A stretch of DNA of 35,251 bases, taken from positions 1 to 35,251 of the IMG/VR virus record IMGVR_UViG_3300036806_000187. The stretch is one strand, 5' to 3'. Source of the DNA: a virus. Both the position numbers and the translations under genes were made by a program. Within the stretch, counting starts at the first letter, position 1. The number at the start of each line of letters is the position of its first letter. The notes under the pieces were generated by a model. It saw only the letters and a list, made by a program, of their open reading frames with translations. It was not told where the DNA came from and made no database searches. Shown in pieces: positions 1 through 5,947 of the stretch.

Positions 1-127
1 CATGGTAACGTTGCTGTAATTCTAGCAGCAGGTGGCGTATCTGGTTCAGGAGCAAATTCACCCCTTGGAAATGGCGGCCAATCCGTATGGTACAGTGGAG
101 CTAATTCGAATGGCGCTGTTGGAACAG
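1..127. repeat. Left copy of exact 127-bp terminal overlap
   Basis: Bases 1-127 are identical to 35125-35251. The fibre gene reads in frame across the joint, so the linear record is a circular contig opened at an arbitrary point. An overlap of 127 bases equals a common assembler k-mer size, so it is more likely an assembly overlap than a biological terminal repeat. A circular assembly is what a headful-packaging, circularly permuted P22-type phage gives. Confidence 0.95.
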
Positions 128-231
128 GTTATGGCTCTGGAGGCAGTGGCGCTGTAGCGGTAGGAACAGCAGGCTCACAAAATGGTGGCGCAGGCGCAAG
201 TGGAGTAATCATAATTTTAGAATATGTCTAA
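1..231 (+). CDS. Glycine-rich tail fibre protein, C-terminal part (continues from 35251)
   Basis: This is the last 76 codons of a 261-aa protein whose first part lies at 34570-35251. After allowing for the 127-bp overlap, the frame is continuous and ends at TAA 229-231. The segment is very rich in Gly, Ala, Ser and Asn, with many GG and GSG pairs, and finishes in a short hydrophobic strand (VIIILEYV). Glycine-rich distal domains of this kind are common in phage adhesins. Only three bases separate the stop from the next start. Confidence 0.85.
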   Translation, partial: HGNVAVILAAGGVSGSGANSPLGNGGQSVWYSGANSNGAVGTGYGSGGSGAVAVGTAGSQNGGAGASGVIIILEYV

Positions 232-234
232 CAT

Positions 235-651
235 ATGATATTTCTAAAATCAGGCCATATATCCGAAGCAACCATACATAAAACCGTCATGGATTGGGTA
301 AGGTTGCACGATATTCTTAATGGCCTAGTAATCCATATCCCAAACGAAGGACGTCGTAGTGAGCGTTATGGACGCCTTCTGCGCGATATGGGTATGCGAG
401 CTGGTGTTTCGGATTTATTTATTTGTATGGCAAAACATGGGTTTCATGGGGCGTGGATTGAGCTAAAATCTGCACGTGGGCGTATATCAACAGAGCAGGC
501 TTTATTTCAACTAGATATGGCAAACCAGGGTTATTTCACCATGGTTTGCTATAGTATAGATGAGGCTATCAAAACGATATCCTGGTATACAGGGATTGAT
601 CAAAAATTAATATCGTCATCAACAAACCCATTCCCGTTTTGTAATACTTGA
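235..651 (+). CDS. VRR-NUC family nuclease
   Basis: A 138-aa protein matching the phage VRR-NUC (PD-(D/E)XK superfamily) fold. It has an N-terminal helix (about residues 9-25), then HIPNEGRRS (34-42), GMRAGVSDLF with Asp60, and IELK with Glu76 and Lys78, the expected catalytic triad, followed by Gln88. Such small nucleases are thought to cut branched DNA in phage recombination or replication. The gene follows the fibre gene with 3 bp between and no clear ribosome site. Its 3' end overlaps the opposing SSB-like gene by 52 bp, so the two transcripts are antisense there. Family assignment is firm; the substrate is inferred. Confidence 0.85.
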   Translation: MIFLKSGHISEATIHKTVMDWVRLHDILNGLVIHIPNEGRRSERYGRLLRDMGMRAGVSDLFICMAKHGFHGAWIELKSARGRISTEQALFQLDMANQGYFTMVCYSIDEAIKTISWYTGIDQKLISSSTNPFPFCNT

Positions 652-1073
652 CCGTCTTTAATATAGTCATCTATCTTGTTTTTATCTGGGTATTTTGTTC
701 CTACGGGCTTCCCGTTTAGTTTATCATCAGGTATGGGCGAACCCTCCTCGACAGTGACTTTTACTTTTACGCGCTTTCCTACAACTATGTCAGAACAGAA
801 CTTCTGCTCTTCATATTCCTTGACCACATTGGCTGACTCGGCACAGTGTACGACCTTCCACATCATCTTAGGTGTAAACACCAGAAAGTCACGGACATTA
901 TGTTCCATACCATTATCATCATAGACGGCTAATGTCATGTCCATCATAGGATTACCTGAGGATGACGTTTTATCGGTTGAGAAGTTTATTACGGCGTCAT
1001 ATATACCTTCTTTGAGAAGGTTATAGCGCTCCTGCATTGCTTGGGCTTCTGTGAATACTTGATAATTAAACAT
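600..1073 (-). CDS. DUF669-type single-stranded DNA-binding protein
   Basis: A 157-aa protein of the DUF669 phage group, regarded as OB-fold ssDNA-binding proteins. Visible signs are the N-terminal FNYQVFTEAQA segment, a beta-rich middle (NPMMDMTLAVYDDNG, VRDFLVFTPKMMWKV) and a C-terminal tip ending FVDDDINF. The tip closely resembles the DDDIPF tail with which bacterial SSB recruits repair proteins. The start ATG overlaps the stop of the upstream Sak4-like gene by one base (TAATG), indicating translational coupling and a shared job in strand annealing. The 3' end overlaps the opposing nuclease gene. Confidence 0.82.
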   Translation of the reverse strand: MFNYQVFTEAQAMQERYNLLKEGIYDAVINFSTDKTSSSGNPMMDMTLAVYDDNGMEHNVRDFLVFTPKMMWKVVHCAESANVVKEYEEQKFCSDIVVGKRVKVKVTVEEGSPIPDDKLNGKPVGTKYPDKNKIDDYIKDGQVLQNGNGFVDDDINF

Positions 1074-1921
1074 TATGCAGCTCCTTTAATTTTTGAGTTA
1101 AGAAAATCAATACATTTTTGTATGGCGTCCATTGGCATTTCTTCCCAGCGTTCAGAATTAGATTTATCAAGCCATTTTTGATAAACTTCTTCTGGTACTT
1201 TAATCAGGTCAATTAGCCGTACAATCTCTCTTATCTGTTGCTCACTAGCTAATTCTTGGGCAACTGCATCCCGTTCTAGTACTTCTTTACCATAACGGGC
1301 TGCTATTTCTTTGTATGAGAATGGGAAAGTTTCACCATCAGGGAATGCTTCGATGCGTGATTTTTTAACGATGCCTATACGGTCTTTACCGCGTTTTTGT
1401 ATTTCAAATACTAAATCAAATAAATAATCCAGCTTTTTATAACAATCAAATGTAGATCCAATGACAGACATATTTTGCCCGTATTCATTTTTTGCATGAC
1501 TTGTGATAATTACATTCATATCGAGACGCAATAATAGGTTTAATAAATGTTTAATCTGTTTGTTCGCTTCCGAGTAATGTCTGCCAAATTCTGTACCATT
1601 TTTTATTGCTGATTTGTCTAACAGATCGTTATATAGCGTAGTTAAAGGATCGATGACTAAAGTCTTATATTCATGTTTTTCGGTTAACAAGCTCTTTACC
1701 TCATTCATAAGTTCATCAAAATCTGATGTTTGGAACACTGCGCCACCATTTTTTTGAAGTAGTCGCACGTATTGGTCGTTTTCTATTCCGCGTTCTGTAT
1801 CGACAAAATACGGCCTAGGGAACGATGCTGCTGCTGTTGATTTACCAACACCTGCTGCACCATAGAATAACGCCTTTAGTCGTTTTTCAACTGATTTAGG
1901 TTGTATCGCTCGTAAAGCCAT
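1073..1921 (-). CDS. Sak4-like RecA-fold ATPase (phage recombinase)
   Basis: A 282-aa protein of the AAA_24/Sak4 type. Walker A is GAAGVGKST (residues 21-29), Walker B ends LVIDP with Asp91, and a sensor-like strand IITSHAKN carries His142. Sak4 proteins promote ssDNA annealing and work with a phage SSB, usually encoded next door, as the SSB-like gene is here. The start is set by AGGAGA seven bases upstream of ATG. The C-terminal 60 residues are helical and variable, as in relatives. It belongs to the leftward early operon driven from 2944-2972. Confidence 0.85.
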   Translation of the reverse strand: MALRAIQPKSVEKRLKALFYGAAGVGKSTAAASFPRPYFVDTERGIENDQYVRLLQKNGGAVFQTSDFDELMNEVKSLLTEKHEYKTLVIDPLTTLYNDLLDKSAIKNGTEFGRHYSEANKQIKHLLNLLLRLDMNVIITSHAKNEYGQNMSVIGSTFDCYKKLDYLFDLVFEIQKRGKDRIGIVKKSRIEAFPDGETFPFSYKEIAARYGKEVLERDAVAQELASEQQIREIVRLIDLIKVPEEVYQKWLDKSNSERWEEMPMDAIQKCIDFLNSKIKGAA

Positions 1922-1982
1922 ATTTACATCTCCTATATTTACTAGTTATTATGGCCATTTAAGGCCTGCTGATAGTTTCCCG

Positions 1983-2001
1983 ATGCGCACAGTATGCGCA
2001 T
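1983..2001 (-). other. Inverted repeat (7-bp arms) between zinc-protein and Sak4-like genes
   Basis: ATGCGCA and TGCGCAT are perfect inverted arms around a 5-base loop in the 87-bp gap between two leftward genes. No T run follows on the minus strand, so it is more likely an mRNA hairpin or a protein-binding site than an intrinsic terminator. A weaker GGCC/GGCC inverted pair lies at 1954-1967. Confidence 0.5.
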
Positions 2002-2008
2002 GAGGAAG

Positions 2009-2191
2009 TTATCGGCTATCTTTGAAACAATCGATATGACAATACCAGTTTCCGCAAGTTGTAGTTCTTGAATTGTTATCAAATGTATCATCGGTCCACC
2101 CTTCATTTTCAGCTAATTCATCAGAAGTTATTCCACATCCCGAGCATTCTAATCCCGAAAAATCTATTAATAATGGTTTTATAGAGTTCAT
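2009..2191 (-). CDS. Small zinc-binding protein A (duplicate of the next gene upstream)
   Basis: A 60-aa protein with CSGCG near residue 16, then CGNWYCHIDCFKDSR at the C terminus. The paired cysteines and histidine predict one bound zinc. The C-terminal pattern CGxWYCHxDCxxDSR is shared with the product of 2193-2411, so the two genes are a tandem duplication. The start lies 1 bp beyond the stop of that paralogue. Function is unknown; nucleic-acid or protein binding is only a guess from the fold. Confidence 0.7.
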   Translation of the reverse strand: MNSIKPLLIDFSGLECSGCGITSDELAENEGWTDDTFDNNSRTTTCGNWYCHIDCFKDSR

Positions 2192-2192
2192 T

Positions 2193-2411
2193 TTATCGGC
2201 TATCCCTATAGCAATCTGTATGGCAATACCATAGGCCGCATTCTTCTGTTTTAGATTCCCATTCTAAGTCTTCATAAGTACAGGAGTCTTCCTTAACGAT
2301 TTGGTGACAATCTCTACCGCAACCTGCACATTCACGGTTATAAAAATCCTCATTGGTTGCTACTTTAAATACCAAACGCTGCTCTGAAGTTATATAGTCT
2401 TTCATAATCAT
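2193..2411 (-). CDS. Small zinc-binding protein B (paralogue of 2009-2191)
   Basis: A 72-aa protein with CAGCGRDC near residue 29 and a C-terminal CGLWYCHTDCYRDSR, giving a likely zinc site. It ends one base before its shorter paralogue starts. The 3' ends of the two genes are also alike at DNA level (both begin TATCGGCTATC on the plus strand), so the duplication is fairly recent. An AAGGAGAA site (plus strand TTCTCCTT) precedes the start; a second Met at codon 3 could also be used. Function is unknown. Confidence 0.7.
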   Translation of the reverse strand: MIMKDYITSEQRLVFKVATNEDFYNRECAGCGRDCHQIVKEDSCTYEDLEWESKTEECGLWYCHTDCYRDSR

Positions 2412-2435
2412 GCTTATTCTCCTTATGGGTAATAG

Positions 2436-2909
2436 TTAGCGCCACACCACATCGCCGTGTTCTGTATCGATGTATGCGTATAGGCCGTTCTCATTGTTAA
2501 CGTGCAATAAATAATCATTACAGGCGTCATTTAGTACGTCTTGTAATTGTGATTTGTAATAGGTGATTATGTTTTTGCGTGTAATGTCTGCAAAGCGCTC
2601 ACGGGTTTCATGACAATCGTTTTGTAACATCGCAAGCAGAGCGCAGGTGTAATCGTTATTGATTGATAGGTCGTTACCGTTAACGCATTCACATAGGTCA
2701 CGGTCTGTGTATTCGACATAAAGACGTGCAAGCTCATTCTGATCTGAATCAGATAAGTCACATAGGTTTAAACTGTAGCCGTCTGCATCATAGTCAGCAT
2801 GATGATGGACGAGCTCTTCTGCATATAGTTCTAGAGTCCGTTTGTGGTTCATTGACAATCCTTTGCCAACATGTGAATTCAGTATGCCATAGTTATATAG
2901 TTTTTGCAT
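2436..2909 (-). CDS. Unknown early protein, first gene of leftward operon
   Basis: A 157-aa acidic, Asn/Asp-rich protein I do not recognise. Residues 20-60 are helical (NHKRTLELYAEELVHHH). The C terminus (NNENGLYAYID, then GDVVW) looks like a small beta unit. Two starts are possible: the first ATG with AGGGG nine bases upstream, and Met20 with AAAGGA upstream. It sits where lambdoid phages have the first leftward gene beside the switch, but I see no helix-turn-helix, so it is not an evident CI repressor. Confidence 0.65.
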   Translation of the reverse strand: MQKLYNYGILNSHVGKGLSMNHKRTLELYAEELVHHHADYDADGYSLNLCDLSDSDQNELARLYVEYTDRDLCECVNGNDLSINNDYTCALLAMLQNDCHETRERFADITRKNIITYYKSQLQDVLNDACNDYLLHVNNENGLYAYIDTEHGDVVWR

Positions 2910-2931
2910 TTTTATTATCCCCTATTTTGTT

Positions 2932-2944
2932 TTATCTAGGATAA
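2932..2944. promoter_or_regulatory. Candidate operator TTATC-TAG-GATAA
   Basis: A perfect 5-bp inverted repeat around a 3-bp centre, abutting the -10 box of the leftward promoter. Its position downstream of two divergent promoters and beside two Cro-like genes makes it a reasonable binding site for one of those proteins. Confidence 0.4.
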
Positions 2945-2972
2945 TAATATAAATTATTTAATAACAAGTCAA
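2944..2972 (-). promoter_or_regulatory. Leftward sigma70 promoter (PL-like)
   Basis: On the minus strand, -35 TTGACT (2972-2967), a 17-bp spacer and -10 TATTAT (2949-2944) are near consensus. The predicted transcript begins about 30 bases before the first leftward gene and would serve the whole operon down to the SSB-like gene. Confidence 0.8.
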
Positions 2973-2993
2973 GAATAATTTACTAAAAAAGAT

Positions 2994-3023
2994 TTGACAT
3001 TAAATGTTACGGATACTTATACT
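2994..3023 (+). promoter_or_regulatory. Rightward sigma70 promoter (PR-like)
   Basis: -35 TTGACA (2994-2999), an 18-bp spacer and -10 TATACT (3018-3023), placed head to head with the leftward promoter. The start site near 3030 lies just before AAAGGAG of the first Cro-like gene. This excludes the longer reading frame that opens at 3004. Confidence 0.8.
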
Positions 3024-3045
3024 CTCCAAAAAAAGGAGACGAATC

Positions 3046-3249
3046 ATGACAATAGACGAAGTTTTGACCTATTTTGGCCATAGACAAACCAATGTGGCTC
3101 GAGCATTGGGAATTAATAAGCAAACCGTTCATTCTTGGTGGATGGAAAGAAAGATCCCCTACGATAAGCAATGTGTTATACAGGTACATACAGATGGTGC
3201 CCTGAAAGCTTGTAGAGAGAATGAGGTGATTCCCAATGACAATAGATGA
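3046..3249 (+). CDS. Cro-like HTH regulator 1
   Basis: A 67-aa protein of the lambda Cro/YdaS type: MTIDEVLTYFG, then the helix-turn-helix QTNVARALGINKQTVHSWWMERKIP (about residues 14-38). The start at 3046 is fixed by AAAGGAGA eight bases upstream and by the promoter position. It is the first rightward gene, so it probably represses one or both divergent promoters, as Cro does. Its 3' end overlaps the start of a second Cro-like gene that opens with almost the same residues. Confidence 0.82.
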   Translation: MTIDEVLTYFGHRQTNVARALGINKQTVHSWWMERKIPYDKQCVIQVHTDGALKACRENEVIPNDNR

Positions 3250-3442
3250 AGCATTAGTACATTTTAAGAGCGGTTATCAAATGGCAAAGAAACTTAACCT
3301 TGAGCCTGTTAATTTTTACACCTGGAAGAGAAAGAATTTTATCCCACTTAAACAACAATTTTTAATTAATAGATTACTTGGGTTAAATTTACCGATTGAT
3401 TATGATAAAGAGGCTATGCAAGCACGCATAGGTATGAATTAA
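3236..3442 (+). CDS. Cro-like HTH regulator 2
   Basis: A 68-aa protein starting MTIDEALVHFKSGYQMAKKLNL with the Cro-type helix-turn-helix (about residues 11-35) and KRKNFIPLKQQ in the recognition region. It overlaps the first Cro-like gene by 14 bp, and GAGGTGAT precedes the ATG. The shared opening MTIDE(V/A)L points to tandem duplication, but the recognition helices differ (NKQTVHSWW against EPVNFYTWK), so the two may bind different operators. Confidence 0.8.
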   Translation: MTIDEALVHFKSGYQMAKKLNLEPVNFYTWKRKNFIPLKQQFLINRLLGLNLPIDYDKEAMQARIGMN

Positions 3443-3468
3443 ACCATTAAAAATAAGGATCACGTACC

Positions 3469-3648
3469 ATGGATAAGGTAAAAGATATAAAAGAAGATGA
3501 ATCTTTAGCGACCCTATTGCGCGCTAATTTATCTGGACTAATTGGTCAACAAATGACTGTGGATACACTTGATAAGGTTACAACGCAGATTGTTGAATCG
3601 ATTAGATATTGGTTTGATAAGCCTGAGAAAGACGTGGAACATGAATAG
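3469..3648 (+). CDS. Small helical early protein, 59 aa
   Basis: Begins at ATG 3469 with AAGGA ten bases upstream and follows the Cro-like pair by 26 bp. The product is mostly helical and acidic (MDKVKDIKEDESL, then VTTQIVESIRYWFDKPEK). I do not recognise it. Position and a clean ribosome site support it as a real early gene. Confidence 0.6.
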   Translation: MDKVKDIKEDESLATLLRANLSGLIGQQMTVDTLDKVTTQIVESIRYWFDKPEKDVEHE

Positions 3649-3685
3649 TATTTGAGGCATAATTAGGTTCTGTGGTGGGTACATC

Positions 3686-3853
3686 ATGTATCCCAGCCAA
3701 CAAATATTTTCAACACAGCGCTTGAATCTCCCCGACCAAAGATTGATTCGAGCTATTACAACCGGATGCCATTGTTTTGGCGATGTTAACGGCTTTGAGC
3801 ATCCATTGCATAGTCCCTATGCACGAATACTACAAGGTAATCCTCAAATATGA
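3686..3853 (+). CDS. Possible small ORF, 55 aa
   Basis: An open frame from ATG 3686 to TGA 3851-3853 (MYPSQQIFSTQRL, ending ARILQGNPQI). The ribosome site is poor (GGTGGG), and the start lies within a near-palindrome GGGTACAT-C-ATGTATCCC (about 3677-3694). It occupies most of the 286 bp between the 59-aa gene and the replication gene, where nothing else fits. Coding status is uncertain. Confidence 0.35.
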   Translation: MYPSQQIFSTQRLNLPDQRLIRAITTGCHCFGDVNGFEHPLHSPYARILQGNPQI

Positions 3854-3860
3854 GCAGTAA

Positions 3861-3882
3861 ATAAAAACGACAACCGAGGCAA
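3861..3882 (+). repeat. 22-bp direct repeat, copy 1
   Basis: The 22-base unit beginning ATAAAAACGACA occurs again at 3906-3927, so start-to-start spacing is 45 bp. Both copies end in CCGAGGCAA, and similar ATAAC bases follow each. Copy 2 contains the ribosome site of the replication gene, so this may be a duplicated leader; the alternative is a binding site upstream of the initiator. Confidence 0.8.
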
Positions 3883-3905
3883 CGATAACCGATTTAATTA
3901 AGCAC

Positions 3906-3927
3906 ATAAAAACGACAACCGAGGCAA
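3906..3927 (+). repeat. 22-bp direct repeat, copy 2 (carries ribosome site of replication gene)
   Basis: Identical to 3861-3882. Its GAGG (3921-3924) is the only Shine-Dalgarno-like element in front of ATG 3935, ten bases away. A protein bound to both repeats, or an RNA pairing with them, could therefore control initiator synthesis. Confidence 0.8.
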
Positions 3928-3934
3928 TTATAAC

Positions 3935-4903
3935 ATGAACGATCATACAAGCAACACTTATAAGTCCGCATTTTTCATAGTTCCATCATATTTACTAGAC
4001 TTACCTGATATTTCATTAGGATATTTAAAGGTTTATGAATCTATATTTCAGTTTTGGAATCATAATAAATCTTGTTTTCTTTCCGAAAAATCCTTATGTG
4101 ATCGCACAAATCTTGGCAGGTCCCAAGTTTACGCTGCCCTTGCATACTTTGAATCCCATAATGAATTACGACGCATAAAAAGAAATGGTAAGCGTTATCT
4201 TGTTCGCCCAGAAAGAGCCCTTGAAACGGATTTATTGCCCTTAAATGAAACGTCCGCTTCACCGGACATCAGTACAAATGTAAACCAAATATGCGATTTC
4301 GACGTCCGGCCGAGCGGACGTACAACGTCCGGCCGAGCGGACCATAATATAAAGAACTTAAATAAAGAAAAAGATAATAAATATATTGTCGATTTTGAAA
4401 AATCGACTAACAAGAAATCGACTGTTTCAAAATTAAAAGATTATAGAAAAGACGTGCGATTTATTAAATTTTATCTCGCTTACCCAAGACATGAAAAACC
4501 ATTGGATGCTTGGAAGGCATTTAAATCAATCATCGGTGATGATGATTCATTACTCGATTTGGTTTTGAAAGATATAGCTCTTAGAAAAGAGAAACACACC
4601 CAATGGCAAGATAAGAAATTTATCCCTTTGCCTGCTAGCTATTTACGTTCAGGTGCATTTGAAGGGGAAATATTTAACGAAGCAGAAGAATTAAAACTAA
4701 AAAAAGAAAAAGAACAAGCTTTAGCCAACGAACGCTTGGATTTACAAGAAAAGGCTTCTAAAGAGCGCTCACAAAGAGAACTCCAATTTCAAATTGAAAA
4801 ACAAACTGATGCTATTGCTTACAAGAAAACAATAAAACAAATCCCCACGCAATTAACTATCGATGCATTAAGAAATATTCGAAGCTCTTTAGGCTCTATA
4901 TGA
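3935..4903 (+). CDS. Replication initiation protein, lambda O-like
   Basis: A 322-aa protein with the layout of phage replisome organisers. The N-terminal winged helix (about residues 25-95; SEKSLCDRTNLGRSQVYAAL is the recognition region) would bind the origin. Next is a low-complexity linker (about 100-170). The C-terminal domain contains FYLAYPRHEKPLDAWKAFKS and WQDKKFIPLPASYL, typical of O/DnaD-like proteins, and the tail is a Lys/Glu-rich helix. The linker-coding DNA holds three interrupted palindromes and an AT-rich stretch, matching lambda, where the origin lies inside O. The next gene starts at an ATGA overlap. Confidence 0.8.
   Translation: MNDHTSNTYKSAFFIVPSYLLDLPDISLGYLKVYESIFQFWNHNKSCFLSEKSLCDRTNLGRSQVYAALAYFESHNELRRIKRNGKRYLVRPERALETDLLPLNETSASPDISTNVNQICDFDVRPSGRTTSGRADHNIKNLNKEKDNKYIVDFEKSTNKKSTVSKLKDYRKDVRFIKFYLAYPRHEKPLDAWKAFKSIIGDDDSLLDLVLKDIALRKEKHTQWQDKKFIPLPASYLRSGAFEGEIFNEAEELKLKKEKEQALANERLDLQEKASKERSQRELQFQIEKQTDAIAYKKTIKQIPTQLTIDALRNIRSSLGSI
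4252..4445. other. Probable replication origin inside the O-like gene
   Basis: Three copies of GTCCG-N6-CGGAC lie at 4252-4267, 4304-4319 and 4327-4342. The last two share the same spacer, GCCGAG, and copy 2 extends to a 7-bp arm (ACGTCCG/CGGACGT, 4302-4321). About 100 bp of A/T-rich sequence follows, with a 20-bp palindrome at 4388-4407. Iterons plus an AT-rich unwinding region within the initiator gene is the lambda ori arrangement. The palindromic array is seen directly; origin function is inferred. Confidence 0.7.
4388..4407. repeat. Palindrome GTCGATTTT-GA-AAAATCGAC with an extra half-site
   Basis: Perfect 9-bp arms around a 2-bp centre. The half-site AAATCGACT recurs at 4415-4423, 15 bp after 4400-4408. 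It lies in the AT-rich side of the proposed origin and may be a second protein-binding element or part of the unwinding region. Confidence 0.6.
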
Positions 4904-5124
4904 AATACACAACTAATCACTTTAAGAAATTTTTAATTGATGAAATTATTAAAAAGAGCAACGCTAGCGCTAAAGATGCACTTCGCGAGGTAAATAACTT
5001 TTCTATGAATGATAGATTTAATCATACATACAATAACTGGGTGTTATTACAAAAACAAAAAGATTTTGTAAAAATCGGAAGACCTAAATTGATAAAAGAA
5101 ATTTTATCTGGATTATTTCAATGA
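4900..5124 (+). CDS. Unknown small protein after the replication gene
   Basis: A 74-aa basic, helical protein (MKYTTNHFKKFLIDEIIKKSN at the start, GRPKLIKEILSGLFQ at the end). It overlaps the O-like gene by ATGA and the next gene likewise, so all three are translated as one unit. The slot is that of a helicase loader (lambda P, DnaC-like), but it is far too short and has no Walker motif. Function is not recognised. Confidence 0.6.
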   Translation: MKYTTNHFKKFLIDEIIKKSNASAKDALREVNNFSMNDRFNHTYNNWVLLQKQKDFVKIGRPKLIKEILSGLFQ

Positions 5125-5354
5125 GAACAAAAGAGGAATGCAAGAAGATATTATTTAATCTTGGAATAGAATTGGGAGTATCTCCAAACCTCGTAGTAAC
5201 GCGTCTGTTGAGCGATCAGGACAAAGTTGATATGTTAGCAGGGTATTTACCGATCGAGTCGCTACGAGCTCATGTGGAGGTTTGGCGAGATAGTGGGATG
5301 CCTGATTATGCCCATGGTAAGTTTGAACCCATGAGCAATGAGATTTTTAGGTAG
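5121..5354 (+). CDS. Unknown small protein, end of rightward replication operon
   Basis: A 77-aa protein joined to the preceding gene by ATGA. It begins MRTKEECKKILFNLGIELGVSPNLV and ends KFEPMSNEIFR, with a helical N terminus. The gene ends five bases before a convergent minus-strand gene, so transcription from the two sides meets here. Function is unknown. Confidence 0.6.
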   Translation: MRTKEECKKILFNLGIELGVSPNLVVTRLLSDQDKVDMLAGYLPIESLRAHVEVWRDSGMPDYAHGKFEPMSNEIFR

Positions 5355-5358
5355 CCGT

Positions 5359-5508
5359 TTAGGTGATGGGATTAATTGCATAATCTTCTAGCGCCTCATG
5401 AGCACCTTTGTCATAGGCCCATATGATTAGGTCTGCTAGCTCTTGTGTGCGTGCATCTGTTTCATCCATAATTTCTTTTAGATATTCTAGTGCGTCTTTT
5501 GTTGTCAT
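5359..5508 (-). CDS. Small acidic protein, 49 aa
   Basis: ATG at 5508 is preceded by AAGGGG six bases away on the minus strand. The product (MTTKDALEYLKEIMDETDAR, ending YAINPIT) looks like a single two-helix unit. It is the last of three leftward genes and begins 10 bases after the stop of the second. Not recognised. Confidence 0.6.
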   Translation of the reverse strand: MTTKDALEYLKEIMDETDARTQELADLIIWAYDKGAHEALEDYAINPIT

Positions 5509-5518
5509 TTAATACCCC

Positions 5519-5698
5519 TTATTGTTTTTCAATAATTTGTCTATGTTTTATTTTTTTTAATAGTTCAGTTGATAATTTAATCACATAATCGCTTATTTTG
5601 TCCGCTAGATAATATTCTCCCTCATTTTTTAATGCCTCTATTTCTGTATTTAGATTATCTAGGCGCTTTAATATTTGTATGTCTCTTTTATCTATCAT
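5519..5698 (-). CDS. Small coiled-coil protein, 59 aa
   Basis: Starts at 5698 by ATGA overlap with the upstream gene, with AGGAGAT before it. The sequence is a heptad-like helix (MIDKRDIQILKRLDNLNTEI), then KNEGEYYLADKISDYVIKL and a Lys-rich end, so it is probably a small oligomerising protein. Middle gene of the 5919-to-5359 operon; no known family recognised. Confidence 0.6.
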   Translation of the reverse strand: MIDKRDIQILKRLDNLNTEIEALKNEGEYYLADKISDYVIKLSTELLKKIKHRQIIEKQ

Positions 5699-5919
5699 TT
5701 AATATCTCCTGCTCTTGTATATGCGTATTTCTTCATGTCTTCTGATAGTTTATGAAAGGCATCTGCTAATTCAATCCACTGAGTAAACGTCATATTAGTG
5801 TGCTCACCATGAACGGCTAATGTTAGTGAGGAGTCGCTGCCTTTATCAAAGGCAAATCCGTGATATGGATTAGTTACAAATAATTCATATAGGTTCATTT
5901 CATCTTTTGTCATTTTCAC
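5695..5919 (-). CDS. Unknown small protein, first gene of minus operon
   Basis: A 74-aa protein: MKMTKDEMNLYELFVTNPYH, then a beta-like stretch (SSLTLAVHGEHTN), and the helix TQWIELADAFHKLSEDMKKYA. GGGGTG lies just upstream of the first ATG, and the second Met (codon 3) is a better-spaced alternative. It has a strong promoter at 5948-5976. Function is unknown; a small regulator or host-takeover protein would fit the position. Confidence 0.6.
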   Translation of the reverse strand: MKMTKDEMNLYELFVTNPYHGFAFDKGSDSSLTLAVHGEHTNMTFTQWIELADAFHKLSEDMKKYAYTRAGDIK

Positions 5920-5947
5920 CCCAGTTTATTATCAATCTATGGAAGTA

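Noticed and set aside
1-127. Biological direct terminal repeat
   Set aside because: The length equals a typical assembly k-mer, the repeat lies inside a gene and reads in frame, and P22-type headful phages do not have fixed short repeats.
2726-2944. Plus-strand ORF opposite the first leftward gene
   Set aside because: No ribosome site, runs across the leftward promoter, and its composition mirrors the minus-strand gene.
3861-3927. Start of a CRISPR array
   Set aside because: Only two copies, a 23-bp gap and a ribosome site in the second copy. No further repeats or cas genes.
4041-4413. Two minus-strand ORFs opposite the replication gene
   Set aside because: They are reverse frames of a well-supported gene, without promoters or ribosome sites.
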